NCBI RefSeq assembly: GCF_014202315.1
Contig: NZ_JACHGN010000030.1
Span: 1 to 64,000, forward strand
DNA: 64,000 bases
Direction of reading: 5' to 3'
Source of the DNA: Thermocatellispora tengchongensis
Lineage (GTDB): Bacteria; Actinomycetota; Actinomycetes; Streptosporangiales; Streptosporangiaceae
The notes beneath the pieces are model-generated. The model made no database searches, was not told where the DNA came from, and worked only from the letters and a program-made list of their open reading frames with translations. A program made the translations under genes and the position numbers. Of this stretch, positions 29,004-38,677 are shown in pieces (position 1 is the first letter of the stretch; the number at the start of each line of letters is the position of its first letter).

Positions 29004-29564
29004 ATGGCGCTGGACGAGACGACCGAAGAGCTGGCCCGCGCAGCGGCCCAGGGCGATCACCGCGCGCTCGGTGAGCTGCTGCGGCGGATCGAGCCCGACG
29101 TGCTGCGGCACTGCGGCCGCATCCTGCCCTACCACCAGGACGCCGAGGAGGCGTGCCAGGACACCCTCCTGGCCGTGGCGCGCAACATCGGGCGGTTCGA
29201 GGGGCGGGCCCGGTTCAGCACGTGGTTGCACATCGTGACGGCCAACTGCGCCCGCACCACGTACCGCTCGCTGAAGCGGCGCGCGGCCGAGCAGAGCTCC
29301 GACGAGCTGCCGCTGCAGAAGCCCGACGTACGCCGGGTGAGCGTGATCGCCGGCTCCCGGCTCGACCTGCTCGACGCGATGGAGGCGCTGGAGGCCGACA
29401 AGCCCGAGCTGGCCCAGGCCCTGGTGCTGCGCGACATCTGCCAGCTCGACTACGCCGAGGTGGCCGACCAGCTCAGCATCCCGCTCGGCACCGCCAAGTC
29501 GCGCATCCACCAGGCCCGCAAGTACGTCCAGAGCGCGCTCGGCGACGCCTACTCCGGCCTGTAG
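29004..29564 (+). CDS. ECF-type RNA polymerase sigma factor
   Basis: A 186-residue extracytoplasmic-function sigma factor. Region 2 spans about 20-90 (AEEACQDTLLAVARNIGRFE then FSTWLHIVTANCARTTYR) and region 4 about 125-180 (LRDICQLDYAEVADQLSIPL then GTAKSRIHQAR), joined by a linker. No anti-sigma factor gene or CHCC zinc protein is adjacent, so control must be by another route. The start ATG has only a weak site. The gene ends about 75 bases before the thrC promoter. Confidence 0.93.
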   Translation: MALDETTEELARAAAQGDHRALGELLRRIEPDVLRHCGRILPYHQDAEEACQDTLLAVARNIGRFEGRARFSTWLHIVTANCARTTYRSLKRRAAEQSSDELPLQKPDVRRVSVIAGSRLDLLDAMEALEADKPELAQALVLRDICQLDYAEVADQLSIPLGTAKSRIHQARKYVQSALGDAYSGL

Positions 29565-29640
29565 CCGCTCACGCCTCGGCCGCTGACGTCTCACATCCCG
29601 AGACGCCAGGTGGTGCGGGCCGATCGGCGAGGTAGAGTGC

Positions 29641-29670
29641 TTGCAGGCCCGCGTGTAAGGCCCATAACTT
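29641..29670 (+). promoter_or_regulatory. Promoter of the SAM-riboswitch thrC-cysO transcript
   Basis: TTGCAG (29641-29646) and TAACTT (29665-29670) are 18 bases apart. The predicted start, near 29677, coincides with the first base pair of the riboswitch, which supports both calls. Confidence 0.65.
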
Positions 29671-29677
29671 CATATTG

Positions 29678-29816
29678 CTCATCCAGAGGGGTGGAGGGAC
29701 CGGCCCTGTGAAGCCCCGGCAACCCTCCCGGTTACCGTGCTCGCGACAATGCCGAGGCCGGCCGGGACAGGTGCCAATTCCGGCCCGCGGCCAAGGTGGT
29801 CGCAGGCGAAGATGAG
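29678..29816 (+). promoter_or_regulatory. SAM-I (S-box) riboswitch upstream of thrC
   Basis: The closing helix P1 is CTCATC (29678-29683) with GATGAG (29811-29816). Inside are conserved core strings: CAGAGGGGTGGAGGGACCGG, GAAGCCCCGGCAACC, and AGGTGCCAATTCC. These match the SAM-I aptamer rather than the SAM-IV type also known in actinomycetes. The 3' strand of P1 abuts the thrC ribosome binding site (GGGAAAGG from 29816), with only 16 bases to the start codon and no terminator in between. Control is therefore probably at translation initiation: SAM binding would stabilise P1 and hinder ribosome loading. Confidence 0.92.
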
Positions 29817-29832
29817 GGAAAGGCCTCGCTTC

Positions 29833-31101
29833 ATGGCGCTCGCAAGCACGGAAACCACCGCTACGACCATCGACTTCGGCCCCGCCGCGGCGCTGTCGTG
29901 CCGCGAGTGCGGTGCCCGCTACGAGCTCGGCCCGAGCTTCGCGTGTATCGAGTGTTTCGGCCCGCTGGAGATCGCCTACGACTTCGGGGCGGTGAGCCGC
30001 GAGCAGATCTCCGCGGGACCCACGAACATCTGGCGCTACCGCTCGCTGCTGCCCGTCCCGGCCGACGTCGCCGACAAGCCGAACATGGCCCCCGGCTGGA
30101 CCAAGCTGGTGCGGGCCGACCGGCTGGCCCGCGAGCTGGGCATCCGCTCGCTGCACGTCAAGGACGACTCGGGCAACCCCACCCACTCCTTCAAGGACCG
30201 GGTGGTCGCCATCGCGGTCGAGGCCGCGCGCAACTTCGGCTTCCACACCCTGTCCTGCTCCTCCACCGGCAACCTGGCCGGCGCCGTGACCGCCGCCGCG
30301 GCCCGCGCGGGGCTCGACGCGTGCGTGTTCATCCCGGCCGACCTGGAGCAGGCCAAGATCGTCATGGCCTCCGTGTACGGCGGGAAGCTGGTCGGCATCG
30401 AGGGCAGCTACGACGAGGTCAACCGGTTCTGCTCGGAGCTGATCGGCGACCCGCTCGGCGACCGGTGGGGGTTCGTCAACGTCAACCTGCGGCCGTACTA
30501 CGCCGAGGGGTCCAAGACCCTGGCCTACGAGATCGCCGAGCAGCTCGGCTGGCGCCTGCCCGACCAGATCGTGATCCCGGTCGCCTCGGGCTCCCAGCTC
30601 ACCAAGATTGACAAGGGCTTCGGCGAGCTGATCAAGCTGGGGCTCGTGGAGGAGAAGCCGTACCGGATCTTCGGCGCCCAGGCCGCCGGGTGCTCGCCGG
30701 TGTCCACCGCCTACCGGGCCGGGCGCGACGTCATCCAGCCCGTCAAGCCCGACACGATCGCCAAGTCGCTGGCCATCGGCAACCCGGCCGACGGGCCGTA
30801 CGTGCTCGACATCGCCCGGCGCACCGGTGGCGCGGTGGAGGACGTCACCGACGAGGAGATCGTGGACGCGATCCGGCTGCTGGCCCGCACCGAGGGCATC
30901 TTCGCCGAGACCGCGGGCGGCGTCACCGTCGGCGTGCTGCGCAAGCTCGTCGCCGAGGGCCGCCTCGACCCCGACGCCGAGACCGTGGTCCTCAACACCG
31001 GCGACGGGCTGAAGACCCTCGACGCCGTGGCGGGCCACGCCCGCCCCACCGCGGTCATCCGTCCCTCCCTGGACGCCTTCCGCGCGGCCGTCGCCGGCTG
31101 A
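29833..31101 (+). CDS. thrC: Threonine synthase
   Basis: A 422-residue PLP enzyme converting O-phosphohomoserine to threonine. An N-terminal zinc-ribbon-like segment has C23, C26, C38 and C41; the PLP lysine is K121 in THSFKDR; GNLAGAVTAAAARAG follows, and STGN and GDGLKTLD complete the cofactor pocket. ATG 29833 follows GGGAAAGG; the open frame upstream lies inside the riboswitch. The length and N-terminal ribbon match the actinobacterial second-type threonine synthase that sits with a MoaD/ThiS-like gene. Expression should fall when SAM is plentiful, which is notable because threonine and methionine share the homoserine branch point. Confidence 0.94.
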   Translation: MALASTETTATTIDFGPAAALSCRECGARYELGPSFACIECFGPLEIAYDFGAVSREQISAGPTNIWRYRSLLPVPADVADKPNMAPGWTKLVRADRLARELGIRSLHVKDDSGNPTHSFKDRVVAIAVEAARNFGFHTLSCSSTGNLAGAVTAAAARAGLDACVFIPADLEQAKIVMASVYGGKLVGIEGSYDEVNRFCSELIGDPLGDRWGFVNVNLRPYYAEGSKTLAYEIAEQLGWRLPDQIVIPVASGSQLTKIDKGFGELIKLGLVEEKPYRIFGAQAAGCSPVSTAYRAGRDVIQPVKPDTIAKSLAIGNPADGPYVLDIARRTGGAVEDVTDEEIVDAIRLLARTEGIFAETAGGVTVGVLRKLVAEGRLDPDAETVVLNTGDGLKTLDAVAGHARPTAVIRPSLDAFRAAVAG

Positions 31102-31153
31102 AGCCCTTCTCCCCTACCGCCTCAAACCCGCGATAACGAAAGCGAGCTGGCTA

Positions 31154-31432
31154 ATGAGCGTTTCTGTGCGGATTCCCACGATTCTGCGCACATACACGGG
31201 CGGCGCGGCCGATGTCAGTGGCGATGGCGCGACGCTGCGTGAAGTCCTGCAGAAGCTCGACGCCGACTACCCGGGCATCGGCGCCCGCATCCTCGACGAA
31301 AACGGAAAGCTGCGGCGTTTTGTCAACGTCTATGTAGGGGATGAGGACGTCCGTTTCGCCGACGGCCTGGACACCGCGACCCCGCCCGGCACCCAGATCT
31401 CGGTAATCCCCGCGGTGGCGGGCGGCCAGTAA
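31154..31432 (+). CDS. cysO: CysO-like sulfur carrier protein (MoaD/ThiS family)
   Basis: A 92-residue ubiquitin-like sulfur carrier. The sequence closely follows mycobacterial CysO in memory: SVRIPTILRTYTGG at the N-terminus, LRRFVNVYVGDEDVRFADGL in the middle and VIPAVAGG at the end. In CysO, the C-terminal glycine becomes a thiocarboxylate used by CysM to make cysteine. Here one extra Gln follows the Gly-Gly, so a protease must remove it before sulfur loading. The gene is 52 bases after thrC, probably on the same riboswitch-controlled transcript. No cysM or mec is in the window. Confidence 0.88.
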   Translation: MSVSVRIPTILRTYTGGAADVSGDGATLREVLQKLDADYPGIGARILDENGKLRRFVNVYVGDEDVRFADGLDTATPPGTQISVIPAVAGGQ

Positions 31433-31800
31433 CCGACCGCGCAGGACCGGCCCCGCCCCGCACGCGACCGAAACCGCACCCCGGGTGAGGCCGGCACCGG
31501 CTCTCACGCGACCGCCACACCTTCGTTACCCCGCTTATCCGCCTTCTCGAACGGCACCATTGCCGGTCTCCCGGCACAGGCCACGGGCCCCACGCACCTC
31601 GCGCGGGGCCCGTGGCCGTTGTATTCGCCCGTCATAACCCGCCCTACGGGCATCCGAATCAGGCCCGAAATCCCCCTGTGATCTGCGCACTCTGTTCTGC
31701 TCGCGGTAGCGGTCCTTACGGGAGTGCGGCGGCTAGCCCGTGGGGAAGAAACCGCTGGATCGCACCGGGCGCGCCGCGGCCCCGTCGCGGGGCCCATGGC

Positions 31801-31976
31801 CTGCGCTGCCTGTGGCTTGCGCTGGGTGTGGCTTGCGCTGCGCGGCGTCTGGGCTGTGCGTGGCCTGCGCTGTGCGTGGCCTGGGCTGCGCGATGTCTGG
31901 GCTGTGCGTGGCCTGGGCTGCGCGGCGTCTGGGCTGCGCGTGGCCTGCGCTGCGCGTGGCCCACGCCGCACACGGC
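31801..31976. repeat. 16 bp tandem repeat array, about 11 units
   Basis: Eleven consecutive 16-base units fit the pattern CTGSGCTGYGCGTGGC, with exact register kept throughout (for example 31849-31864, 31897-31912). Units differ at three to five positions and the last is strongly decayed. The period is not a multiple of three. Confidence 0.85.
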
Positions 31977-32121
31977 CCGCGGCCCGCGCCCCACGCGGCC
32001 TGTGGCCGCCTCGACTCCCCGGAGGATTTCCCCCTTCCGGCCTGGCCCTGCGCGGCCCGCAGAGCGCCATCAAGCGGCCTCGACGGCCCCCTGCTTCCTG
32101 GCCCGGCACGGGCCCTCTTCC

Positions 32122-32302
32122 CGGTCCTGTGCCGCGCCTCTTTCCCGTCGGTGCGGGTTGGCCTTCGCGGTCCTGTGCGGGCCCTCCTCCAGTCCTGTGA
32201 AGGCTCTCGTCCCGGTCCTGTGCCGGGCCTCTTTCCGCTGGTGCGGGCTGGTCTTCGCGGTCCTGTGCGGGCCCGCATCCGACCCTGTGAGGGCTCTGTT
32301 CC
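32122..32302. repeat. 91 bp direct repeat, two copies with internal sub-repeats
   Basis: Copies begin with CGGTCCTGTGCCG at 32122 and 32213 and stay similar for the full 91 bases. Each contains shorter internal echoes of GGTCCTGTGCGGGCC, so the unit itself arose from smaller repeats. Looser copies continue to about 32560. Confidence 0.75.
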
Positions 32303-33537
32303 GGCGCTATGTGGCATGTCCTGCGTCGGGCTCTTTCCCGCCGTGCTGCGAGCCCTCTTCATGGCCCTGTGCGGCCCTCTTCCTTGCCCTGTGCCGGGCC
32401 CCCTTTCCCCGCCGGTCGGGCTGCCCTTCCCGGTTCTGTGGCTCTCGTTCCGGTCCTGTGCTGGGCCCCCTTCTCGCCTGTCAGGGCTGGCCTTCCTTGC
32501 CCTGTGTGGGGCCCTCTTCCGGCCCGTGCCGGGGGCCTTTATCGGCCCCGTGCAGGGTCCGCTTCCGGCCCCTTCCACGCCCCCTTTACCCGCCCCGACC
32601 TGGCCTTTCCGGCTCTGTGCCGGCGCCTCCCGGCCGTCCATGGGCAGCCCAGAGAGGATTGCCCCTGGCCTGGCCTATCCGCGCGGCGGGGCGGCGCTCG
32701 GCGGCTTGGCCAAGAGCAGCCTGGGGAGGTCTGGGCGGCCTGGGGCAGTGCAGAGGGGCCTTCCCTGGGGCCGTCCCTGGTCACCTCGCAGGGACATTCC
32801 CCTGCCCGCCTGGCCCTTTCCGTGGCCGTCACCGACCGGAGCGTCGTCAGGGGCCTGGGCGGGCCCTCCCTGGCCGGAGCCCGGTCGCCACGCTCCCGCG
32901 CTCTCGTCCGATCTCCTGGCGGGGCGGGCTGCGTCGCGAGCGGGGGCGGCGGGGGCGGTGTATGTGCGGTGACGTGTGTGCTACGCCATACCTTCCGGGG
33001 GCGGGCGCATGGGTTGCAGGGTTTTGCGGTATCTTGCGGGCGCGGGGATGATCACGAGCCTGGTGTGGGGATGCGAAGGGCGAAACGGGATTATGGCCGT
33101 CCCGAACGTACCGGTACGGGGTGCATACCTAAGGTGAGCGGCCTGCGCGGAACGTGGGGAAAGGGTTGCAATGCGTGGGGAATCAGGGGTTAACCACGGG
33201 GATTGCCGGGCGTAGGACGCCCCGCGTGACAGGCGCAATGGGGTTCCGTCTCTTTGGCGTCATACACAATGATGCAACGTTTAACTAAGTATTCGTCAGA
33301 AGAAAAGTCTCGTCGTGCCGCCGTGAGCGAACGCAAAGGGCGAGTTTCCGCTCTGACACTGTTGCCCAATGCCGTACCACAGGTATGGTCGAGGCGATCG
33401 ACGTAGCTGGGTCCGTAAGAAGTTGACTCCCGGGTTAACGGATGAGTTCCGAACTTCACGCGGTAACTCCGCCTCAGAGATCATGGGCCGCGCAGAGGAA
33501 TGGGCGCGGTCCGGAGCCCAGTAAGAGGAGTCGGAAA

Positions 33538-33738
33538 GTGGCGCAGGGCACCGTCAAGTGGTTCAACGCGGACAAGGGCTACGGCTTCATCGCGGTAGAC
33601 GGTGGTAAGGATGTGTTTGTCCATTACTCGGCAATCTTGATGGACGGCTACCGTGCCTTGGAGCAGGGGCAGCGCGTCGAGTTCGAGATCACCCAGGGCC
33701 AGAAGGGTCCGCAGGCGGAGTCCGTCAGGACCGTCTGA
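33538..33738 (+). CDS. Cold-shock protein (CspA family)
   Basis: A 66-residue single cold-shock domain binding single-stranded RNA/DNA. RNP1 (KGYGFIAV) and RNP2 (DVFVHYSAI) are present, and the protein opens with [17 protein letters not shown]. The start is GTG 33538 with AGAGGAG seven bases upstream. A long, relatively AT-rich leader precedes it, as in cold-inducible csp genes. It is followed by two strong stem-loops and groEL; from memory, thrC, a MoaD-like gene, csp and groEL are also neighbours in Streptomyces. Confidence 0.96.
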   Translation: MAQGTVKWFNADKGYGFIAVDGGKDVFVHYSAILMDGYRALEQGQRVEFEITQGQKGPQAESVRTV

Positions 33739-33815
33739 GCAGCCGGGTAGATCGGCTCGCGGGCGTACGAGGGGCGTGCCCCGGGTCGCCGTGTGAGCGA
33801 GACACTCACGGACTC

Positions 33816-33880
33816 GCCGGCGGGCTCTGGCAGATCACGCGGCAGCGCAGTCCGCGCGGATCTGCCGGAACTCCGCCGGC
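33816..33880 (+). other. Long stem-loop downstream of the cold-shock gene
   Basis: GCCGGCGG (33816-33823) pairs with CCGCCGGC (33873-33880), and inside GGCAGATC (33829-33836) pairs with GATCTGCC (33859-33866). Together they make one 65-base extended hairpin just ahead of the terminator. It may stabilise the csp mRNA 3' end or be part of a small RNA. Confidence 0.65.
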
Positions 33881-33885
33881 CGGCT

Positions 33886-33922
33886 GAAGGGTCCGGCCGT
33901 CCTCCCAGCGGCCGGGCCCTTC
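33886..33922 (+). terminator. Terminator of the cold-shock gene
   Basis: GAAGGGTCCGGCCG (33886-33899) pairs with CGGCCGGGCCCTTC (33909-33922), 14 positions with one G-T pair, followed by TCTC. The remaining bases to groEL (33923-34277) hold its CIRCE sites and leader and no gene. Confidence 0.8.
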
Positions 33923-34087
33923 TCTCACCGCTGCCGTGTCGTCACTCCACCTAGACTGGTGGGCGCGACGCGTAACCGGTCACCCGGTCCCTCCGAGAGG
34001 TCGGCGGACGAGCCGGGCGGGCCGGGGCGTGACGCCGTTCCCGGGCGGGTTCGGGAACGGGTTCTACCCAGGTCAGCAGGGTGTGCG

Positions 34088-35903
<1,816 letters not shown>

Positions 35904-35921
35904 GTCCACCTGCTCTCCTCC

Positions 35922-35959
35922 AAGAGGGGGCGGCTCCAGTAATGGAACCGCCCCCTCTT
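35922..35959. terminator. Bidirectional terminator between groEL and the MFS gene
   Basis: A stem of about 15 pairs (35922-35936 with 35944-35959) with one bulge. It is followed by AACG on the plus strand. It overlaps the stop codon of the convergent MFS gene and serves both. Confidence 0.85.
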
Positions 35960-37166
35960 AACGTCTCTCCTCCGGTCGGCCGACGGCCCATACCATCAGG
36001 GCCAGCAGGCTGAAGGCGGCGCCGAGCAGGCACACGGCTCCCCAGCCGGCGGCGGCGTACAGGGTGGTGGAGGCCCACGCGCCCACGGCGCTGCCGATGG
36101 AGTAGAAGATCATGTAGCCGCCGATCACACGGCCCCCGGCTGCCGGGCGGTGGGCGTAGATGATGCTCTGGCTGGTGACGTGCACGGCCTGGACCGCCAG
36201 ATCGAGCAGGACGGCGCCGATCGCCAGCGCCCACAGCGACTGCCGGGTGAAGGCCAGCGGGACCCAGGAGAGCGCCAGCAGGAGCAGGGCGGCCCCGGTG
36301 GTGGCTCGGGCGTGGCCGCGGTCGTGGAGGCGCCCGGCGGGTGCGGCGGCCAGGGCGCCGGCCACCCCGGCGAGCCCGAACGCGCCGATGGCGGTGTGCG
36401 ACAGGGACAGCGGCGGAGCGCTGAGCGGCAGCGCCACGCCGCTCCACAGCGTGCTGAACGACGCGAAGATCAGCAGGGCGAGCAGGGCCCGGGTACGCAG
36501 CACGCGCTCGTGGCGGAACAGGGCGACGGTGGACCGCAGCAGGTCGCGGTAGCGCATGCGCGGCGGGATCGCGGCCCGGCGGGGCAGGGCGTGCCGCAGG
36601 GCCAGGGTGAGGAGCAGGGTCACGGCGGCGGAGGCGAGGTAGACCGCACGCCAGCCGGCCAGGTCCGCCAGCACTCCGGAGACCGTGCGGGCGAGCAGGA
36701 TCCCCACGACGATGCCGCTGGTGACCTGGCCCACGACGCGGCCCCGCCGGTCGGCCGGGGCCAGCGCGGCGGCGTACGCGACCAGCGACTGGGTGACGAC
36801 GGCCAGGAAGCCCACCGCGGCGGCCGAGGCCAGCAGCACGGGCAGGTGCGCGGCGGCGCCCACCGCCGCCAGTGCCGCGGCCAGCATCAGTGACTGCGTG
36901 GTGACCAGCCTCCTGCGGTCGAGCACATCGCCGAGGGGCACCAGCAGGAACAGTCCGAGCCCGTAGCCGAGCTGGGTCGCGGTCACCATGACGCCGAGCG
37001 TCCCGGGGGCCATGCCGAACTCCCGGCCGAGCGTGGCCAGCAGAGGGTGGGCGAAGTAGACGTTGGCCACCGCCGTACCGGCCGCCACGGCGAACAGCGC
37101 CGTGGTCGCGCGCGACGGGCCTGCCGCGGCCGGGGGAGCCGTACTCGCCGGGCACTCCGTGACCAT
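35958..37166 (-). CDS. MFS transporter (drug-efflux type)
   Basis: A 402-residue major facilitator with twelve predicted helices, of the arabinose-efflux/multidrug type: the loop 2-3 motif reads PLGDVLDRRRLV, and RRGRVVGQVTSGIVVGILLA follows in helix 5. ATG 37166 follows TGGAGGATGC; a 28-codon upstream extension overlaps the regulatory DNA and is unlikely. It is divergent from an HxlR regulator that probably controls it. Confidence 0.9.
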   Translation of the reverse strand: MVTECPASTAPPAAAGPSRATTALFAVAAGTAVANVYFAHPLLATLGREFGMAPGTLGVMVTATQLGYGLGLFLLVPLGDVLDRRRLVTTQSLMLAAALAAVGAAAHLPVLLASAAAVGFLAVVTQSLVAYAAALAPADRRGRVVGQVTSGIVVGILLARTVSGVLADLAGWRAVYLASAAVTLLLTLALRHALPRRAAIPPRMRYRDLLRSTVALFRHERVLRTRALLALLIFASFSTLWSGVALPLSAPPLSLSHTAIGAFGLAGVAGALAAAPAGRLHDRGHARATTGAALLLLALSWVPLAFTRQSLWALAIGAVLLDLAVQAVHVTSQSIIYAHRPAAGGRVIGGYMIFYSIGSAVGAWASTTLYAAAGWGAVCLLGAAFSLLALMVWAVGRPEERR

Positions 37167-37189
37167 GCATCCTCCAGATGGTTTCAAGT

Positions 37190-37225
37190 TGCTACCACCC
37201 TCGACCTTAGAGATTGCTGGTAGCA
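37190..37225. promoter_or_regulatory. Inverted repeat between divergent MFS and HxlR genes
   Basis: TGCTACCA (37190-37197) and TGGTAGCA (37218-37225) are perfect inverted copies 20 bases apart. A further palindrome GTTGCAAC lies at 37228-37235 next to the hxlR ribosome binding site. A likely binding site for the HxlR protein. Confidence 0.6.
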
Positions 37226-37249
37226 TGTTGCAACTAGGAGGGGTGGCCA

Positions 37250-37723
37250 ATGGTGAAACGGACCCGGCTCGACGACAGCGACTGTCCCGTGGCGCGCTCG
37301 GTGGACACCATCGGCGACTGGTGGTCCCTGCTCATCGTGCGCGACGCCTTCGACGGAAGCCGCCGGTTCGGGCAGTTCCAGCGCAGCCTCGGGGTCGCCA
37401 AGAACATCCTGGCCGCCCGGCTGCGCGCCCTCGTGGCCGCGGGCATCTTCGAGGTGGTGCCGGCCGCGGACGGGAGCGCCTACCAGGAGTACGTCCTCAC
37501 CCCCAAGGGCCGGGACCTGTTCCCGGTCATCGTGGCCCTCCGGCAGTGGGGCGAGACCCACTCCTTCACGCCCGGCGAGCCGCACTCCCGGCTCGTGGAC
37601 CGGCTCACCGGACGTCCGCTGGCCCCATTGCGGGTCGAGGCGGACGACGGACGTGCCGTCGAACCCGGCGACACCGTCGTGATCAAGGTTGACCGGGAGT
37701 CGCCGAGGGCCAAGAGCGGGTAG
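37250..37723 (+). CDS. HxlR-family transcriptional regulator
   Basis: A 157-residue winged-helix regulator. CPVARSVDTIGDWWSLLIVR then DAFDGSRRFGQFQRSLGVAK is the HxlR signature with the redox-capable N-terminal cysteine (the CP of CPVARS). A C-terminal tail after residue 115 is longer than the simplest members. It starts at ATG 37250 behind AGGAGGGG, head to head with the MFS gene whose expression it probably represses. Confidence 0.92.
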   Translation: MVKRTRLDDSDCPVARSVDTIGDWWSLLIVRDAFDGSRRFGQFQRSLGVAKNILAARLRALVAAGIFEVVPAADGSAYQEYVLTPKGRDLFPVIVALRQWGETHSFTPGEPHSRLVDRLTGRPLAPLRVEADDGRAVEPGDTVVIKVDRESPRAKSG

Positions 37724-37866
37724 CCCGGATTCAGGATCTGTGCGGGCGGTGGGGGCTCGTGCCAGTGAGCCGTAAACCTTGGGTCTGCTCTGTTCTGCTC
37801 GCCGTTCGCGTCTGACGGGGGATCGATAGCCTCCCCGCGAACGGTCAGCCGTACAGGGGAGCTTTC

Positions 37867-38631
37867 ATGGGCCTTCGCGTGCCGAAGGGGATACCGCATC
37901 GGCGGATCCTCTGCGTGGCCGCTCTCCTCGCGCTCGCGACTGGGTCGAGTGTGTCGTTCGCGACGGGGGCGGATTCCCTGCCGCAGGCGACCACGTACAC
38001 GACGCTGCCGCGGGCGCCTCGGGACACCGCGCCCTTCAGTGCGGGAACGGGCGTGGTGGTCCATCCGACCGCTCCGCGAGTGGTCCGCGCCACGCCCGGC
38101 GGGGCCGCCGTGGCGGTGCTGCCCAGTCTGCAGCTGGGCAATCCGACCTGGGTCCCGGTCGTGGACACCGCGCCGGGGTGGATCAAGGTCCTGTTGCCGT
38201 CGCGTCCCAACCGCGCGACGGGATGGATCTCCGGGAGAGGGGACGATCTGCAGGTCGCCCGGACTCCCTATCTGATCAAGGTCGAAACAGGCGCCCGACG
38301 GCTCACGGTTCTGAAATCCGGGCGCGTGACGGGGCAGTGGACTGTCGCGGTGGGTGCCCCCGGCACGCCCACGCCGCTCGGCCGTACGTTCCTGCTCGCC
38401 TCGCTCTCCGCGAGCGACCAGAGGTCTGGCTCGCCGGTCCTGCCCACGGGGGCGCACTCGGCGACGCTCGACACCTACGGAGGCGGGCCGGGGACGGTCG
38501 CGTTCCACGGCTGGCCGAGGAAGACGGTCTTCGGCAAGGCCGTCAGCCACGGGTGCGTGCGAGTGCCCGACGACGCGCTGCGCGCGCTGTCGCGGGTACC
38601 GCTCGGCACCCTCGTCATCATCACCCGCTAG
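37867..38631 (+). CDS. L,D-transpeptidase (YkuD domain), secreted
   Basis: A 254-residue exported enzyme cross-linking peptidoglycan. A signal peptide (ILCVAALLALATGSSVSFA) precedes an SH3-like segment (about 60-130, ending in GWISGRGDDLQV) and the YkuD catalytic domain (about 135-254). H214 lies in AFHGW and the nucleophile C230 in VSHGCVRVPDDA; both catalytic elements are intact. A start ATG follows AGGGGAGC. The next gene is another exported protein 46 bases away and may be cotranscribed. Confidence 0.93.
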   Translation: MGLRVPKGIPHRRILCVAALLALATGSSVSFATGADSLPQATTYTTLPRAPRDTAPFSAGTGVVVHPTAPRVVRATPGGAAVAVLPSLQLGNPTWVPVVDTAPGWIKVLLPSRPNRATGWISGRGDDLQVARTPYLIKVETGARRLTVLKSGRVTGQWTVAVGAPGTPTPLGRTFLLASLSASDQRSGSPVLPTGAHSATLDTYGGGPGTVAFHGWPRKTVFGKAVSHGCVRVPDDALRALSRVPLGTLVIITR

Positions 38632-38677
38632 GCCCTCACCTAGCGACCAACCAGGTAGCTCACACCCAGGGGGAAGT

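Larger units (their letters stand above)
31433..33537. other. 2.1 kb gene-free repeat island between cysO and the cold-shock gene
   Basis: The left two thirds (to about 32650) is made of degenerate GC-rich tandem repeats: a 16 bp array at 31801-31976 and a 91 bp unit at 32122-32302, with further decayed units. Frames of 300-480 codons run through on both strands, but they translate to Cys/Leu/Pro or Arg/Gly/Pro low complexity and the repeat periods are not multiples of three. The last 350 bases are less GC-rich and probably form the promoter and long leader of the cold-shock gene. A 45-codon frame at 33269-33406 with TTA codons lacks support. Confidence 0.65.

Noticed and set aside
29678..29816. 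SAM-IV riboswitch instead of SAM-I
   Set aside because: SAM-IV is also common in actinomycetes, but the GAGGGGTGGAGGGACCGG and AGGTGCCAATTCC core strings fit SAM-I and the P1 arms pair as expected for it.
31612..33051. Plus-strand frames of 410-479 codons and a 302-codon minus-strand frame in the cysO-csp spacer
   Set aside because: They run through 16 bp and 91 bp repeats, translate to Cys/Leu/Pro or Arg/Gly/Pro low complexity, and overlap one another in several frames.
33269..33406. 45-codon frame with a double ATG and TTA codons upstream of the cold-shock gene
   Set aside because: No ribosome binding site, no family, and it lies in what is probably the csp promoter and leader. TTA codons would be interesting but the evidence is too thin.
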